From assembly GCA_013350285.1 (NCBI GenBank), contig JAAXWG010000004.1, positions 124,001 to 188,000 on the forward strand: 64,000 nucleotides of DNA, read 5' to 3'. The position numbers and the translations under genes were made by a program. Of the stretch, positions 10,548 through 20,984 are shown in pieces; within the stretch, counting starts at the first letter, position 1; each line of letters begins with the position of its first letter. Origin of the DNA: Candidatus Altimarinota bacterium. GTDB taxonomy: Bacteria > Patescibacteriota > Gracilibacteria > BD1-5 > UBA6164. The notes beneath the pieces are model-generated. The model saw only the letters and a list, made by a program, of their open reading frames with translations, was not told where the DNA came from and searched no databases.

Positions 10548-11564
10548 ATGCAGGTATTTTTTTTACTGAGTTTATTTATTCTTTGACTTCTTTTTTGAAG
10601 TTTTGCCTCTGTTATAATCTATCGTTTACAGTCTTGAGAGAAATGAGTTTTTTTATGAAGAAGTCATTGTCAAAGCTGTAATAAACTTCTTTCTTTTCTT
10701 GATCTTGTTCCTTTATTTTCATATATTTTTCATAAATGAAAATGTGCTTATTGTAAAAAAACAATTTCTTACATATACCCTCTTCTTGAAGTTTCTATGG
10801 GACTTATTTTTATGCTTATAGGAAAATATCTTATAGATTTCCCACTTCTTATAATGGGTGATAAAATAACTCTTATCAAGCTTGGCTTTCTCCTTATAAT
10901 AGCCTTTATTACGATTATATTTGTATTTTATGATATATTATTTCTTGAAATTCCTGAAAGTATATTGTTTATAGGAATATTTATTACTTTTATTTTTCTT
11001 GCATTTAATACACTTTTCTTAGATTTACATTTTTATGATTATTCTTTTGTTATTTGAATAAATAGCTTATCTTATACTTCTCTTTTCTTGTCTTTTTTTA
11101 TTTTAGTTTGATTTTATGTCATTATGCTTGGAGAAATGAAAGAAATTTATGACATTCTTCTTTTGCTGACTCTTGGAGCTATAATTTTTACTTTTAAGAG
11201 ATATTTTTATGATGATATACTTTCTATTCCTCTTTTTTCTTGAATTATAGCAAGTTTACTTGTCTTTACATTTTTCTTTTTACAAATTGTTGTAAGTGGA
11301 GGGAAATGGATGGGAGGAGGAGATTTAAGGATAGCAGTTTTTATGGGGCTTATTCTTTGAATGGAAAAAATTATATATGGTATTTTAGCAACTTATATAC
11401 TTGGAAGTTTTGTTGGTATAGGAATTGTTATTTTTCAAAAAATAAAATATCCTCATAAAAAAGTAAATACAATGATTCCTTTTTGACCATTTTTGGGTTT
11501 AGCTACTTTTTTAACCCTTTTTTATACTCCAGAGATACAAAAAATATTTTCTTTTTATTTATAA
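10548..11564 (+). CDS. pilD: Prepilin peptidase (leader peptidase / N-methyltransferase)
   Basis: 338-residue polytopic membrane aspartyl protease that cleaves and methylates type IV prepilins such as the one at 6927. Seen: the N-terminal GLLFGSFASVIIYRL, a cytoplasmic zinc-binding loop with CQSC and CAYC (about residues 40-73), the first catalytic Asp in FYDILFLEIPES, and the GGGD motif (second catalytic Asp) in WMGGGDLRIAVFMG. About eight hydrophobic segments. Six or more conserved Gly are TGA. Slightly longer than typical enzymes because of an extra hydrophobic stretch between the two Asp motifs. Confidence 0.95.
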
Positions 11565-11654
11565 TCAAAGCAAATAAAAAGTAAATGTGATTTTATTTAC
11601 AAAAAAGCTTATTTTTAGTACAATAAGTAAAATTATTAAATAAAAACAAAATAT

Positions 11655-12194
11655 ATGGAAAAGAAAAAAATCCAAGCAATAAAAGATTTTATAGAATCTG
11701 CTGAAAAATCTATCAAGAGTGCAAAGAAAATTCTCAAAGATATATTAGAAGAAAATAATATTGATATAGAATCATCTATAGATTTGGATACAGAAGGTCT
11801 TCATACTTATAAAAGTGGTGCAGATAAAATAGTAGAATGAGTTTTTACTGGTGAAGAAATGCTTGGTTCAGATAATCATAAATATCCTGTTCCTGTGAAC
11901 TATGCTTCAAAATCAAAGCTTGTTCAATGAGATAGATTGAAACTCACTATAGATAATTCGGGAAGAATGACTTATAAACAAATTCAACCAATAGAAAGAG
12001 AAACAAAAGTAGGACTTCTTACAAAAGAACAAGGAAGATTTCAAGTAATAGCAGAATGAACAACTTATAATGTATTAACTGCTGCTGTAACTCATTTTAA
12101 AGCAGAAATAGGAGATAGTATCAGTATCATTGTTCCAGCTGGGAAACAAGCAACTTTCGCTGCAATAGAAGCAGTAATTCCAAAAGAAGGATAA
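11655..12194 (+). CDS. Conserved hypothetical protein of candidate-phyla bacteria
   Basis: 179 residues. Residues 1-45 form a Lys/Glu-rich helix; the rest is a compact beta-rich domain with GEEMLGSDNHKYPVPVNYASKSKLV, GDRLKLTI and GDSISIIVP. I recall this arrangement (short charged helix plus a YPVPxNYASKSKLVxGDxLKLTI domain) as a widespread but functionally unnamed protein in candidate-phyla genomes. The beta domain resembles nucleic-acid-binding barrels, but that is inference. Soluble, no cysteines, probably monocistronic. Confidence 0.75.
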
Positions 12195-12208
12195 AAAATA
12201 AAAATTAT

Positions 12209-12253
12209 TTGACAAAGATGATATAATATATACTATAAACTATATTATATCAT
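12209..12253 (+). promoter_or_regulatory. Promoter overlapped by a 13-bp inverted repeat
   Basis: TTGACA at 12209-12214 with TACTAT 16 nt further on. The -10 region sits in the loop of a perfect inverted repeat (ATGATATAATATA, 10-nt loop, complement; 12218-12253), placed like an operator for the gene starting at 12268. Confidence 0.6.
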
Positions 12254-12267
12254 TATTTATCATAAAT

Positions 12268-12486
12268 ATGGCATTAGAAGAAGAAAAACATTGAGAACAA
12301 CCAGAAATTTCTTGAGAACAATTAGAAATTTTAGAGATTCTTAAAGAAGCATGAATTACAACTCCAGAAAAAGTAATAGAACTTTTAGAAATTAGAAAAA
12401 GAATTGTTAATCAAAATCTTGATGAAAAAAGATTATATGAAAGATTAGTTATAGCATGATGAGATAATTGAATTAATTGTTCATAA
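12268..12486 (+). CDS. Small acidic helical protein
   Basis: 72 residues, MALEEEKHGEQPEISG onward, Glu-rich and predicted helical, with ITTPEKVIELLEIRKRI in the middle. Five TGA-coded Gly, a dense use consistent with real coding. It has its own promoter with an inverted repeat and its own terminator, so it is a self-contained transcription unit. No family recognised; a short DNA- or protein-binding helical protein is possible. Confidence 0.7.
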
Positions 12487-12513
12487 AAAAAGAAGTGTTA
12501 AACTTCTTTTTTT
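12485..12513. terminator. Bidirectional terminator
   Basis: 12-bp stem (A-run plus GAAGT against ACTTC plus T-run) with a 5-nt loop. It overlaps the stop codons of both convergent genes. Confidence 0.8.
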
Positions 12514-13016
12514 ATTGCTTCAAATTCTTTTTCTTCTCACTCAAATTTAAAAAAAATTGTAGGATTCTTGAGATTTTCATAAATTTTTCTTAGTTTACTC
12601 GTTTCTATTTGGATACTTTTTTGAGCATTTCAAGGATTAAAAATAAAATATTTAAAATCAAATATTTCTTTATCTACAAAAAAAGGAATTTCTTCATTTG
12701 TAAATCAAAAGGGAGGAATACATCCGATAGTTCATCAAATTTCTTTTGTAATTTCTTCTCCTGTCGCAAAACGAATATCTTTTGTTCCAAACTGACTTTT
12801 GAAATTTCTTGCTTTTATATCTTTATCTCCAAGAGTTGTTACAAGATAGTATTTTCCTTTTGCATGAAAAACTATATTTTTACTTCCTATTCATTCCAAT
12901 CATTGTTTTTCTCTCAATTCTTTTGAATGTTCGCAACTTGTTGATGCTTCATGATTTATTTCTTGATAAGAAATATCAAGTGTAACAAGGATTTTTTTTA
13001 TATTTTCGTAAAGCAT
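12498..13016 (-). CDS. YbaK/ProX-type aminoacyl-tRNA deacylase
   Basis: 172 residues. Members hydrolyse mischarged tRNAs (Cys- or Ala-tRNA-Pro) in trans. Seen: the strand KNIVFHAKGKYYLVTTLGDKDIK with the substrate-pocket Lys, the RFATGEEI segment, and the signature EIGGTIGCIPPFGF (the family GxVxPFG), followed by FVDKEIF and FNPGNAQKSIQIE. Gly codons of GGTIG and PPFG include TGA. The zinc-free YbaK fold and length fit well. Which amino acid is edited is not evident. Confidence 0.88.
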
Positions 13017-13059
13017 AATTTTTATTTTAGAGAATAATTTTTAAAAATACTTAAAAAAT

Positions 13060-13788
13060 TTAAACGATTTGTATATTTTTAAATATATCTTGAAAAACTT
13101 GTATTGCAAGAGTTTGATTGATAAAAAAAGGAGAGCTTGCAACAGTGAGAAAATCTACATTTTCAAAATGTCTCAAAATAAACTCTTTCTTTTTATTATA
13201 TTCTATATAATCAAGTTCTGGAGCAAAAAAATCAAGATCAAGATTGAGAATATTAGCATTATAATTTTTTTCTAAACTTTTGTCATCTCGTATTTGTATA
13301 ATATCTTGTATAAGTCATAATTCTCTTGCTGGAAAAATATAATTCCCGACATTGAGTTCAAAATTGGTATAATGAAAAATTTTTTCTAAATCATTTTTAT
13401 TATTTGAAGAAAGGATATTTATAGGAATTCGCATATCTGAATGTGCATCAATATGAAGAAGGATATTTCAATTTTCTGTAATAATTTTTTCTTTTTTCGC
13501 AAGAAACCAAAAGAAAAAAGCATGATTGTGATTATCAAAAAGATAACATTTTTTTATTTTTCATTTATATAAAAAATCCATTTCATAAAAATTTTTAAGT
13601 CCTGTTGCACTTATGAGTACATCATCAAAATCAAAATCTTCAAAGACTATTTGATTTCCAAGCTTAATTTCTTGAAGTGAATGAATTTTTTTTAAACTTG
13701 GAACAAAAAGTTTTTTATTTGTTTTTTGTTCATAAGAAAAAGCATTATTACCAAGAGGATTTTCAATATAAAAAGGAGTTTTATACAT
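13060..13788 (-). CDS. UPF0489-family protein
   Basis: 242 residues. Seen: DNHNHAFFFW, then LLHIDAHSDMRIP and later ILNLDLDFFAPE; His and Asp clusters of this form (HIDAHSD, DLDFF) match the arginase-like metal-binding pattern of the UPF0489 family. It is probably a metal-dependent hydrolase of unknown substrate. The N-terminus (about 75 residues) holds NPLGNNAFSYEQ and is less typical. Single gene, divergent from the zinc-ribbon gene that follows. Confidence 0.75.
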
Positions 13789-13902
13789 AAGCTATTTATT
13801 TAATTTTTTTTATATTAATAAATCTTTTCTAATTTCAAAAATATAATTTCTCTTTTTTATAAATTATCTATAATAAATGAGTTTATAATAAATAAATTTA
13901 TT

Positions 13903-15981
13903 ATGTTTCAAAACGAAAGAGTCATACAAACAAAAATTTGTAAACATTGTGGATCAAGTTTTGATATCACAGATAAAGATTTGGAATTTTATGAAAAAGT
14001 AAGCCCAGTATTCCCAAACCCCGGGGTTTCTTTTTCAACCCCGGGGTTAAAACAAGCTTTCCCCCCAAGGGAGAAAGAAGTGGAAGAAAATATCACCCTC
14101 AATTGAGGGGGAATAAAAGAGGGAGCTGTCATTCCTGCGAAGGCAGGAATCTATGAAAATGAAAAAATACCTTCTAATGATTCTGAAACATCCCCCAGAG
14201 GATACTCTCTTGCTTCGCAATTCACCTTAAGTTCAGAATGACAATTTTTAGATCAAAGACCGGTCTCTTCAAAAGAGACTAGTCTTAAAGACCTATGAAA
14301 CGAAAAAGTAAGACATCTCATACCTTCTCCTACACTTTGTCCAGATTGCAGACAACAAAGAAGACTTAGTTTTCGTAATGAAAGAAAACTTTACAAAAGA
14401 AAATGTGATGCAACTGAAAAAAATATTATTACTATGTTTTCTCCTGATAAGCCTTATAAAGTGTATGGTCAAGATGCTTGGTGGAGTGATAATTGGGATG
14501 TCTTAGATTATGGTCGTGATTTTGATTTTAATCGTCCATTTTTTGAGCAATTTAATGATATATTAAAAGAAATTCCTCATTTTCATAATGCAGTTGCAAA
14601 AAATATTAATAGTGATTATGTAAATTATTCAGCAAATACTGCAGACTCTTATCTTATATTTGCTTCAAGCCAAAATAAGTCTTGTTATTATTGTCGTTGG
14701 GTAATGAATAGCGAAAAACTTATGGATTCAAATAATACAATCAATTCTGAGGAGTGTTATTATTGTATAGATGTTAATAATAGTGTTTGAGATTTTTATT
14801 GTATTTCATGTAAAGATACAGCTTTTTGTTATAGCTCTTATGATTTAATAGGATGCCAAAATTGTATTGCTTGTTCTAACTTGAGAAATAAACAATATTG
14901 TATCTTTAACGAAGAATATTCAAAAGAAAAGTATAATGAAGAAAAAGAAAAATATAAAAATTATGAAACCCTTTTGAAACAAGTTCTAAAAAAATCAATT
15001 CATAAAAATGTTAATCTTACAAATACACAAAATTCTTTTTGAGATTATCTTATAAATTCAAAAGATTGTAATCAATGTTTTGATGGAGAGAAGCTTGAAA
15101 ATTGTAAGTATGTTTCTAACACACTTGATATGGATAGTGCTCAAGATATGGATTTTCAAGCATTTGATACACATTTTTGTTATGAATGTCTTTGAACTGA
15201 ATATACAAGTAATGCTTTATTTTCCTATGCTACTCTTGAAGGTTCTTCAAAAGTTCTTTATTCATTTTGAACTTTTTCTTCTTCAAATATTTTTGGGTGT
15301 GTATATGTAAAAAATAAATCCTATTGCATCCTCAATAAACAATATACGAAAAGTGAATATGAAGCTCTTGTTCCAAAAATTATTTCTCATATGATGAAAA
15401 CATGAGAATGGTGAGAATTCTTTCCAAGTTCTCTTTCTCCTTTCTGATATAATGAAACAGTTGCTCAAGAGTATTTTCCAATTAATCCCCCAGTCCTTAC
15501 GGACATCCCCCTTATTAAGGGGGACAGACAAAACGGAGTTGAGGCAGGGGGATTTTATTATATTGATAGAAAATGAAATACTTATAAAACTTTACAAGAA
15601 GCTGGAGAGAGACCGGTCTTTAAATACAGCACCTACGAAACTCCTTTTCCTAAGGTAGAAAAAATAATTCCTGCAAGTAAGCTTCCTGAAAATATTACAG
15701 ATATTCCTGATGATATTTTGAATTGGGCTATTGAATGTGAAATTACTAAAAAGCCTTTTAAAATTATTCCTCAAGAATTAGATTTTTATAGAAAACATAA
15801 TCTTCCCATACCAAGAAGACATCCAGACCAAAGACATCTTGATAGAATGAGTTTAAGAAATCCAAGACATCTTTATTCAAGGAATTGTGATAAATGTGGA
15901 AAAGAAATACAAACAACTTATGCTCCTGAGAGACCTGAGATAGTCTATTGTGAAGAGTGTTATAATAAGGAGATGTATTAA
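13903..15981 (+). CDS. Cys-rich zinc-ribbon protein, paralog 1, with in-frame palindromic insertions
   Basis: 692 residues. Order: N-terminal ribbon half CKHCG (residues 14-18), an anomalous Pro/Ser-rich stretch (about 38-135), ribbon half CPDC with RQQRRLSFRNERKLYKRKC, a long middle rich in CxxC pairs with a repeated LRNKxYCIxNxxYxKxxYE motif, and a C-terminal ribbon CDKCGKE ... YCEEC. The anomalous stretch is encoded by palindromic repeats that keep the frame open (CCCCGGGG pair, CCCTCAATTGAGGG, ATTCCTGCGAAGGCAGGAAT, AGACCGGTCT); another cluster lies at about 15485-15620. Paralog 2 at 18969 lacks most of these. A structural or nucleic-acid-binding role is possible; function unknown. Confidence 0.85.
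14016..14048. repeat. CCCCGGGG palindrome pair inside coding sequence
   Basis: AAACCCCGGGGTTT at 14016-14029 and AACCCCGGGGTT at 14037-14048, read in frame as NPGVSFSTPGL. The same pair occurs in paralog 2 (19073-19105) and, with a slightly longer gap, outside genes at 8457-8492. Confidence 0.9.
14096..14154. repeat. Two palindromic repeats inside coding sequence
   Basis: CCCTCAATTGAGGG (14096-14109; a longer copy at 20248-20265) followed by ATTCCTGCGAAGGCAGGAAT within 14128-14154, a REP-like repeat also found at 48113-48138 and, as a variant on the other strand, at 51869-51893. Both are translated in frame here (NGGG and VIPAKAGIY). Confidence 0.85.
14257..14285. repeat. AGACCGGTCT / AGACTAGTCT pair inside coding sequence
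   Basis: AGACCGGTCT at 14257-14266 and AGACTAGTCT at 14276-14285, also at 15608-15617 in the same gene and as a pair in the spacer at 8633-8730. Read in frame as RPVSSKETSL. Confidence 0.75.
15485..15617. repeat. Second repeat cluster inside paralog 1
   Basis: CCCCCTTATTAAGGGGG at 15507-15523 sits inside a G/C-rich block (ATCCCCC to GGGGGATTT, about 15485-15553), followed by AGACCGGTCT at 15608-15617. The block is translated without interruption. At the same place paralog 2 carries an unrelated G/C-rich block (about 20380-20485). Confidence 0.75.
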
Positions 15982-16186
15982 GAGTGAAGAGTGAAAAAGA
16001 TTAAAAGTATAAAAGACTTGTAGAGATAAATTTGTGAATTGTATGAAAATAAAAAAATAGCAGAGAATAAAAACTTTTATTTAAAAAAATTATTATTTAA
16101 TTATTCAAAAATATTTATACTTTTTTATTTGATAAAAAGTAAAAAAGATTACAATTAAATTACTTTAATTTTTTAGCTAAGAATCT
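15982..16186. other. Spacer between paralog 1 and the protease gene
   Basis: 205 nt without a gene. The first 40 nt (GTGAAAAAGATTAAAAGT core) resemble the sequence just after paralog 2 (about 20855-20900), so the duplication that made the paralogs seems to have included the 3' flank. Confidence 0.5.
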
Positions 16187-18901
16187 ATGAATAATTTTAA
16201 AAAGATGAGTTTTTTCTTGGTATTAATTTTAGGATTTTTACCTATTGTAAAGGCAAGTGAATCTAAAATTAATATTTCACCTATTGTACAAGTGGTATCT
16301 TACTATGATATTTATGGAAAATATCCGAGGATGATGGGGCGGGGATCTGCTTCCATAATAAATAATAATGGAGTAATAATATCAAATGATCATGTAGTAG
16401 ATGATGGAAAATGAGCTTTATCAAGTGCTTTTTCTATTTGTATCACAAAAGAAATAAATCAAAAACCAGTATGTGACTATACAGCAAGTTTAATTGCGAG
16501 AGATGATAAACTTGATATATCTATATTAAAAATAGATCCAATAGATATTTATGGTAACAAAGTAGATTATTCAAAATTTGCAACAATAGATATAGATTTT
16601 GATTATGAACCAAAAAATCAAGATGAAACCATTGCCATAGGCTATCCTTGGATTGGAGCTGATACAATAAGTGAAACAAAAGGAATAGTGAGTGGAATAA
16701 GTGAATATAATGGGTACAAATATATAAAAACAGACACTTTAATCGCTTGAGGAAATTCATGAGGAGCATTTGTGAAAAATGGAAAATTGATAGGAATTCC
16801 TACTTTTTGAATAGGATGGGGAGATAGTATGTGATATGCTCTCAGTATCAAGGAGGCAAAAAGTTTTATACAAGAAAATATAAATGGCGAAGTAAAACAA
16901 AATATGATGACAAAGATGATAGATTTCAATAAATATAGAAGTATGATTGAAGATATTAATACATCCCTTGTTTTAAAGGATGATATTTTCAATATAAAAT
17001 TTCCAAGTGATTATCAGGTTTCAGATTATACAAAAAATAATTATTTTTCACTTACTTTAAAAAAACAAAAAGATATAGGAGTAAATTACCTCACTATATA
17101 TGTAGAAAAAACACCAAGTCTTGATACAGAAAGAAAAAAATTTTATTATCTTGAGCAATCATGATTTTATTATAAAGATTGGCAAAAATTACTCAAAAAA
17201 ACTATTGGAGGAGTTGAATTTTTTTATCCTGTAGAAAAAACAGATTTATCAAATGGAGAATCTTCTTGGGGAAAATGGTATAAAGCAATAGTAAATGGTC
17301 ATATTATAACAATAAGTCTAGAAGCCCCTTTTTATGATGAAAAAAGAAATAAAGAAGTAAGATCTGAAGTAGAAAAAATTCTTGCAGGAATACAATTTAA
17401 TACAGCTAATTTATCTAAGGTACAAAAAAGTTTTTCTACAAATATTCCTCAAATAGATGTAAAATATTCTGATAAAGCAATTATTGATACAGGAAAATAT
17501 AAACTTTATTTTGCAAATAATCTTTATGAATACCTTGATATAAATCTCAATGAACTTATAGAATATAATGGAAAATGAAAAACAGTAAGCGAAATTTACG
17601 ATACTTTACTCAAAGATATTGATACAAGTGAAAAGTCTCTTATCAATTTTAAATGATATGATGGATACATTGTTTGTTCTGATAAATATAGTAATTATTA
17701 TAGTTATTATAACTATTATTATTATATGGGATATTATAATTATGGAAATTATTCTAGTGATGAGTATGGGAATCCAGTAAAAACAAAATCATGTCAGATA
17801 AATATTTATTTTTCTCTTAATGAAGAATTAAATAGACAAAATTATCTTAGTATTGATGTAGTTTCAAAAAGTGAGAATATTGAAAAAAATTTAGAAGAAG
17901 TGATAAATTTTCTTAAAAATAATTTAGAACTAGATTCTCTAGTAGACGAAATAAATATTCCTAATATATTTAAAACTCAGGTAAAACTTAAATTTACGGA
18001 TATTAATAAGCAAACAAAAGAGTATAAAAATTTTCTTTCACTTCTTGTTAAATATAAAGCCATAGAAAATACTGATAAATTTGATGGAAATAAGCCTTTA
18101 AAATGGGGAGAATATCTTTCATTGTATACAAAGTGGATTTATAATTTTGATACAAAAACAGATAAATGTACAAATGAAAATTATGCTTGTAGATTTTCAA
18201 AATATAAAGTTACAATTGAAGGGAAAAAAATAAGTCTTGATACAATATTTAAAAATTTAGAAATTGATTATGATGAATATGTTGATTCTTCTATGATATA
18301 TGAATTTGAAAGAATTTTTAAATATACACTTGCTTGAGTATCTATTGGGGGGTTTACAGATAAAAATCTTTACCTTTTTGAAAGCTTAATAGATGATGAA
18401 AAATATAGTAAAGAAAAAAAGAAAATTCAAGATTTTGATAATAAAATATATGGATTAAAAAAGATAACAATAGCTGATTTTTATACAAATTATTCTACTT
18501 ATTTTATTGTAACAAAAGATAATAGATATTATACAATAAAAGATAAACTTGTTTTAACAGATATTTTTAATGATAAAAAAGTTTCTATAGGGCATAAAAA
18601 AACAGATGTATTCAAAATGAATAAAGAACTTTTTGATGCCTGAGAAAAATATAAATGTGAAGAAAAACAAAACTATAAAGATTATATCTCTTGTTATAAA
18701 CAATATAAACAGGCAATAACTGATATTTATTCAAAATATAATAACTACTATTCAGCTTATTTAGAAGATTATAATTTGTCTTATTATACAGTTTTAAACA
18801 AGGCATCAGCTCTTGAACAAATATTTTCTCAGGTTGATTTCTGACTTTTTGACACAGAACTGGCAAAGAAAAAAGATACAATTATAGAAGAAAATAATTA
18901 A
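16187..18901 (+). CDS. Secreted trypsin-like serine protease with long C-terminal extension
   Basis: 904 residues. A signal peptide (residues 1-23, ending VKASE) leads into an S1-type protease domain of about 220 residues. The triad is visible: His69 in ISNDHVV, Asp110 in DKLDISILKID, Ser191 in GGNSGGAFV. The sequence GxNSGGA resembles DegP/trypsin-like enzymes, but no PDZ domain was seen. The remaining 650 residues are Tyr/Asn/Lys/Asp-rich, with a Tyr-dominated stretch (about residues 505-525) and two Cys pairs; they look like an extracellular adhesion or substrate-binding region. It sits between the two Cys-rich paralogs and ends at a strong hairpin. Confidence 0.88.
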
Positions 18902-18922
18902 AAATTTTTGTTTTGAAAATAT

Positions 18923-18964
18923 AAAAAAGGGATTAAACTTACTATTAAATTTAATTCCTTTTTT
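18923..18964 (+). terminator. Strong hairpin immediately before the next start codon
   Basis: 15-bp stem (AAAAAAGGGATTAAA against TTTAATTCCTTTTTT, one G-U) with a T-run. It is a textbook terminator for the protease gene, but its T-run ends only 4 nt before the ATG of paralog 2 at 18969. Confidence 0.85.
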
Positions 18965-18968
18965 TAAT

Positions 18969-20849
18969 ATGGAAAAAATAGTAGAAACTCGTATTTGTAA
19001 ACATTGTGGAGCAAGTTTTGATATTACAGATAAAGACTTGGAATTTTATGAAAAAGTAAGTCCAGTATTCCCAAACCCCGGGGTTTCTTTTTCAACCCCG
19101 GGGTTGAAGTTGCTTGAAAACTGAAAAATAAAATATCTTATTCCTCCTCCAACTCTTTGTCCTGATTGTAGACAACAAAGAAGACTCAGTTTTAGAAATG
19201 AAAGAAAACTCTATAAAAGAAAATGTGATTTTAGTGGGAAAGATATTATTTCTATCTATTCTCCAGATAAACCCTATAAAGTATATCATCAAGGTGCTTG
19301 GTGGAGTGACTGATGGGATGCTCTCAATTATGGTCGTAATTTTGATTTCTCTAAAAGTTTTTTTGAGCAGTTTTGATATTTGATGAAAGAAGTACCTCAA
19401 ATATCAATAATGAATGATAATGGAACAGGAAGTGAAAATTGTGAATATTGTCAAGATTTTTGTTTTGGAAAAAATTGTTATTTTTCTATTGCAACATGGC
19501 ATAGTGAAAATCAATATTATTGTGATCAATGTCTTTATGGAAAGGATTTAGTGGATTGTACTCTCGTAAATAATAATTCTTCTGATGTTTATGAATGAAC
19601 TATATGTGATAGTATAAAAAATTGTTTTTATGTTTATTCTTGTATTGATTGTTTTGAGTGTCATGCTTGTTTTGATTTAATTGGATGTCAATTTTGTTAT
19701 GGATCAAACTCACTCAGAAATAAAAAATATTATTTTCTTAATAAGGCTCTCAGTAAAAAAGAATATGAAGATGAAATGAAAAGAATAAAAAAATCCGACA
19801 CTTCAAAATTATTTTCAAATATAAAAAAGTGAAAAATACTTCCAGCAACTATAATAAAAAATTCTCAAAATTGTATTGGAGATAATATTATCAATTCAAA
19901 AAATGTATTTTACTGATTTGATGTAAGTGATGTACAAGATTCAAAATTTGTTTTTCGTCTTAATTCAAATGCAAGAGATTGTTATGATATTCATCAAAGT
20001 GGGGCGACCACACTTGTTTATGAATGACTTACTCCTGATAAAACTCATCACTGATCTTTTATAAGCTGGTGTTGGGAAGGATGCAAGGATATTTATTATT
20101 GTGATAATTGTCATACTTGCTCAAATTGCTTTTGATGCATTTGACTCCGTAATAAATCCTATTGCATCCTCAATAAACAATATACGAAAAGTGAATATGA
20201 AATACTTGTTCCAAAAATTATAGAACATATGATGACTCCCCCTAAATCCCCCTCAATTGAGGGGGAAAGCTGAGCGATAGTGAAGCAGGGGGAGCAAGAG
20301 TGGTGAGAATTTTTTCCAAGTTCTCTCTCTCCTTTTGGATACAATGAAACAGTTGCAAATGAATATTATCCGATAAATACTCCCCCTATCCCTCACCCTT
20401 TCCCCAAAAAGGAGAAAGGGAATAATTCTTGTCTTTTTTCTTTCTCCCTTGGGGGGAAAGATGCCTGAAAGGCAGATAGGGGGACTTTTAACTGGTCTAC
20501 TTATGAAGCTCCTTTTCCTAAGGTAGAAAAAATTATTCCTGCAAGTAAGCTTCCTGAAAATATTGCAGATATTCCTGATGATATTTTGAACTGGGCTATT
20601 GAGTGTGAAGTAACTAAGAAGCCTTTTAGAATAATAAAAGAAGAACTTGCTTTTTATAGAAAACATAATCTTCCCATACCAAGAAGACATCCAGACCAAA
20701 GACATCTTGATAGGATGAGTTTAAGAAATCCAAGACATCTTTATACAAGGAATTGTGATAAGTGTGGAAAAGAAATACAGACAACTTATGCTCCTGAAAG
20801 ACCAGAAATTGTGTATTGTGAAGAGTGTTATAATAGCGAAATTTATTAG
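18969..20849 (+). CDS. Cys-rich zinc-ribbon protein, paralog 2
   Basis: 626 residues, homologous to the protein at 13903 along its whole length; the last about 120 residues are nearly identical (ASKLPENI, then RKHNLPIPRRHPDQRHLDRM, then CDKCGKE and YCEEC). It keeps the N-terminal CKHCG/CPDC ribbon and the CCCCGGGG-pair insertion, but lacks the about 70-residue repeat-coded stretch of paralog 1. It carries other insertions: a CCCCCTCAATTGAGGGGG block (about 20235-20300) and a Pro/Lys-rich block (about 20380-20485), both in frame. The middle part differs more, with many CxxC pairs (CEYCQDFCFG, CHTCSNCFGC). Function unknown. Confidence 0.85.
20248..20265. repeat. CCCCCTCAATTGAGGGGG palindrome in paralog 2
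   Basis: Perfect 18-nt palindrome within a G/C-rich in-frame insertion (about 20235-20300) that paralog 1 lacks at this position (HMMKTGEWG there, a block of about 17 extra residues here). Confidence 0.85.
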
Positions 20850-20921
20850 AGAAAAGAGAATAGTGAATAGTGAAAAAGATTAAAAGTTGAAAAAAGGAAA
20901 AGAAAAAAAAGAAAAATGTAA

Positions 20922-20941
20922 AGATAATTCACGAATTATCT
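20922..20941. promoter_or_regulatory. Inverted repeat upstream of rnr
   Basis: AGATAATTC-AC-GAATTATCT, a perfect 9-bp inverted repeat 44 nt before the rnr start codon. It could be an operator or an mRNA hairpin. Confidence 0.4.
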
Positions 20942-20984
20942 GATAATAAAAAAAGAAAAAAATTTATTTTTTATAACTGAAAAT

